In this document: one piece after another, positions 31,949 to 32,577 of the stretch | How positions within the stretch are numbered: position 1 is the stretch's first letter | Layout of the letters: each line of letters starts with the position of its first letter | Source: Candidatus Rifleibacteriota bacterium | GTDB taxonomy: Bacteria > Riflebacteria > Ozemobacteria > Ozemobacterales > Ozemobacteraceae | DNA: 32,577 nucleotides | NCBI GenBank assembly: GCA_022704885.1 | Contig: JAKJFO010000026.1 | Location: 1-32,577 of the forward strand | Reading direction: 5' to 3' | Made by a program: the position numbers and the translations under genes | Notes under the pieces: model-generated | The model's input: the letters and a program-made list of their open reading frames with translations, nothing else | Told to the model about the DNA's origin: nothing | Databases searched by the model: none

Positions 31949-32270
31949 CTTTATCTCCGCTCATCTCAAAATCAAGCACGGTAAAGGCTGTCAATTCCTT
32001 GTCAGAAGTATAATCTTCGAATAAAGCATCAGCAGCCTTTTGAAGCTGAGTATCCAGCATGCTTTCGATGCTGAGGTGGTAATCGAGTTCAGGCCATTCT
32101 ATACCGGTCTTGTTACAGATAAAACGGTAATTTTGCAACTGCTGTAGCGAAGCTGTCAGCAACTCGTCATACCAGGAAATCGGAGTCAGAATAACACGCC
32201 CATCTTCAAGCTCAACGCGAAGATAGCGATCATCGAACCCTACCTGCTTACCTTTTGCTGAAATATTCAT
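31941..32270 (-). CDS. DUF2442 protein, classical form
   Basis: A 109-residue protein with the usual DUF2442 pattern: VGFDDRYLRVELEDGRVILT, PISWYDELLTASLQQLQNYR, and IEWPELDYHLSIESML. An acidic tail follows. Of the three DUF2442 genes in the array this is nearest to the textbook family; the other two are shorter and closer to each other. It overlaps the DUF4160 start by 8 bases, the typical coupled arrangement, and follows the first array gene by 19 bases. No strong ribosome site precedes ATG. Confidence 0.9.
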   Translation of the reverse strand: MNISAKGKQVGFDDRYLRVELEDGRVILTPISWYDELLTASLQQLQNYRFICNKTGIEWPELDYHLSIESMLDTQLQKAADALFEDYTSDKELTAFTVLDFEMSGDKDA

Positions 32271-32289
32271 AAACAGCTATTTTGCCAGA

Positions 32290-32565
32290 TCAGCCTTTAT
32301 TCTTTAATGGGCTTGCTGCTCTGGTCGATGACTCACTTATTTCATAGAGAAAATCCGGTGAAAAGTCGGCATTGTTCGGCCAAACTATTGTATCAATGTC
32401 TGTATTAACAGAAACCTGTCTGAAAAAATTCAGATCTTTCAACGGCTCAAAAATTTCACCGGTCAGGTATTGTTGCAGATTGACCTGGCGATGTTCGTCA
32501 TTATCAAAACACAACTCCAGCATATAACCTTGTCCAAGGTATTTAACGTCTTTTATCCAACGCAT
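32290..32565 (-). CDS. DUF2442 protein, first gene of the DUF2442/DUF4160 array
   Basis: A 91-residue DUF2442 protein. Core: MRWIKDVKYLGQGYMLELCF, NLQQYLTGEIFEPLKDLNFF, VNTDIDTIVWPNNADFSPDF. The stretch FFRQV...IVWPN.ADF is shared with the paralog at 31363-31671. GGGAG stands 5 bases before ATG 32565. The region upstream is cut by the window edge, so a promoter or further genes of the array cannot be seen. Confidence 0.85.
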   Translation of the reverse strand: MRWIKDVKYLGQGYMLELCFDNDEHRQVNLQQYLTGEIFEPLKDLNFFRQVSVNTDIDTIVWPNNADFSPDFLYEISESSTRAASPLKNKG

Positions 32566-32577
32566 ACAAACTCCCTA

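Overview
The window reads as chromosomal DNA of moderate GC from a free-living, Gram-negative-type bacterium. It carries about 25 complete genes and one partial gene, with no rRNA, tRNA, CRISPR array or transposase that I can see. The mix fits a poorly characterised phylum: very large sensor-phosphatases, HEAT and TPR proteins, a bacterial RqcH-type NFACT protein, a TolB-like secreted beta-propeller, and many signal-peptide proteins of unknown function. I think of Candidatus Riflebacteria-like lineages, but this is inference from gene content only. Many genes have good Shine-Dalgarno sites, and sigma70-like promoters (TTGACA-17-TAGAAT and variants) can be read in several gaps.

Layout. (1) 1-6748, minus strand: three tandem, overlapping paralogous membrane proteins. 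Two are complete and combine a double extracytoplasmic sensor, HAMP and a SpoIIE/PP2C phosphatase domain; the third runs off the left edge. One of the two complete phosphatase domains has lost a metal-binding Asp. (2) 6879-9154, minus strand: a hexanucleotide microsatellite, then an rph-rdgB-cheW-rubredoxin cluster closed by a terminator. (3) 9511-12425, plus strand: a secreted Lys-rich protein, a GNAT acetyltransferase, a protein resembling archaeal CTP-dependent riboflavin kinase, a metallo-beta-lactamase-fold hydrolase and a small exported protein. (4) 12436-17137: a zinc-ribbon protein (minus), a HEAT protein, FtsH and WecB (plus). (5) 17138-18510: 1.4 kb without a convincing gene, holding a MITE-like element, a dispersed 31-32 bp repeat and an AT-rich palindromic patch. 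(6) 18511-23444, minus strand: a three-gene operon of a divergent DnaB-like helicase, a TPR protein and a HEAT-like protein behind a near-consensus promoter. It diverges from an IscR-like Rrf2 regulator with a dyad between them. (7) 24003-27697, minus strand: a LolA-like secreted protein, RqcH and a TolB-like propeller. (8) 28030-30052, plus strand: a tiny membrane protein and a fusion of a degenerate WecA/TagO-like membrane domain to a TagA/WecG glycosyltransferase. (9) 30330-32565, minus strand: an exported protein, then a compact DUF2442/DUF4160 array.

How they work together. WecB (UDP-GlcNAc to UDP-ManNAc) and the TagA-type transferase 11 kb away are consecutive steps of one surface-glycan pathway. 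FtsH and RqcH point to protein quality control; RNase PH and RdgB to RNA 3'-end processing and nucleotide sanitation. The phosphatase cluster implies a partner-switching or serine-phosphorylation signalling branch whose kinases and antagonists are not in view. The less familiar parts are the divergent-helicase operon, the phosphatase triplet with one altered active site, the WecA-like pseudoenzyme fusion, the bacterial RibK-like protein and the DUF2442/DUF4160 array.
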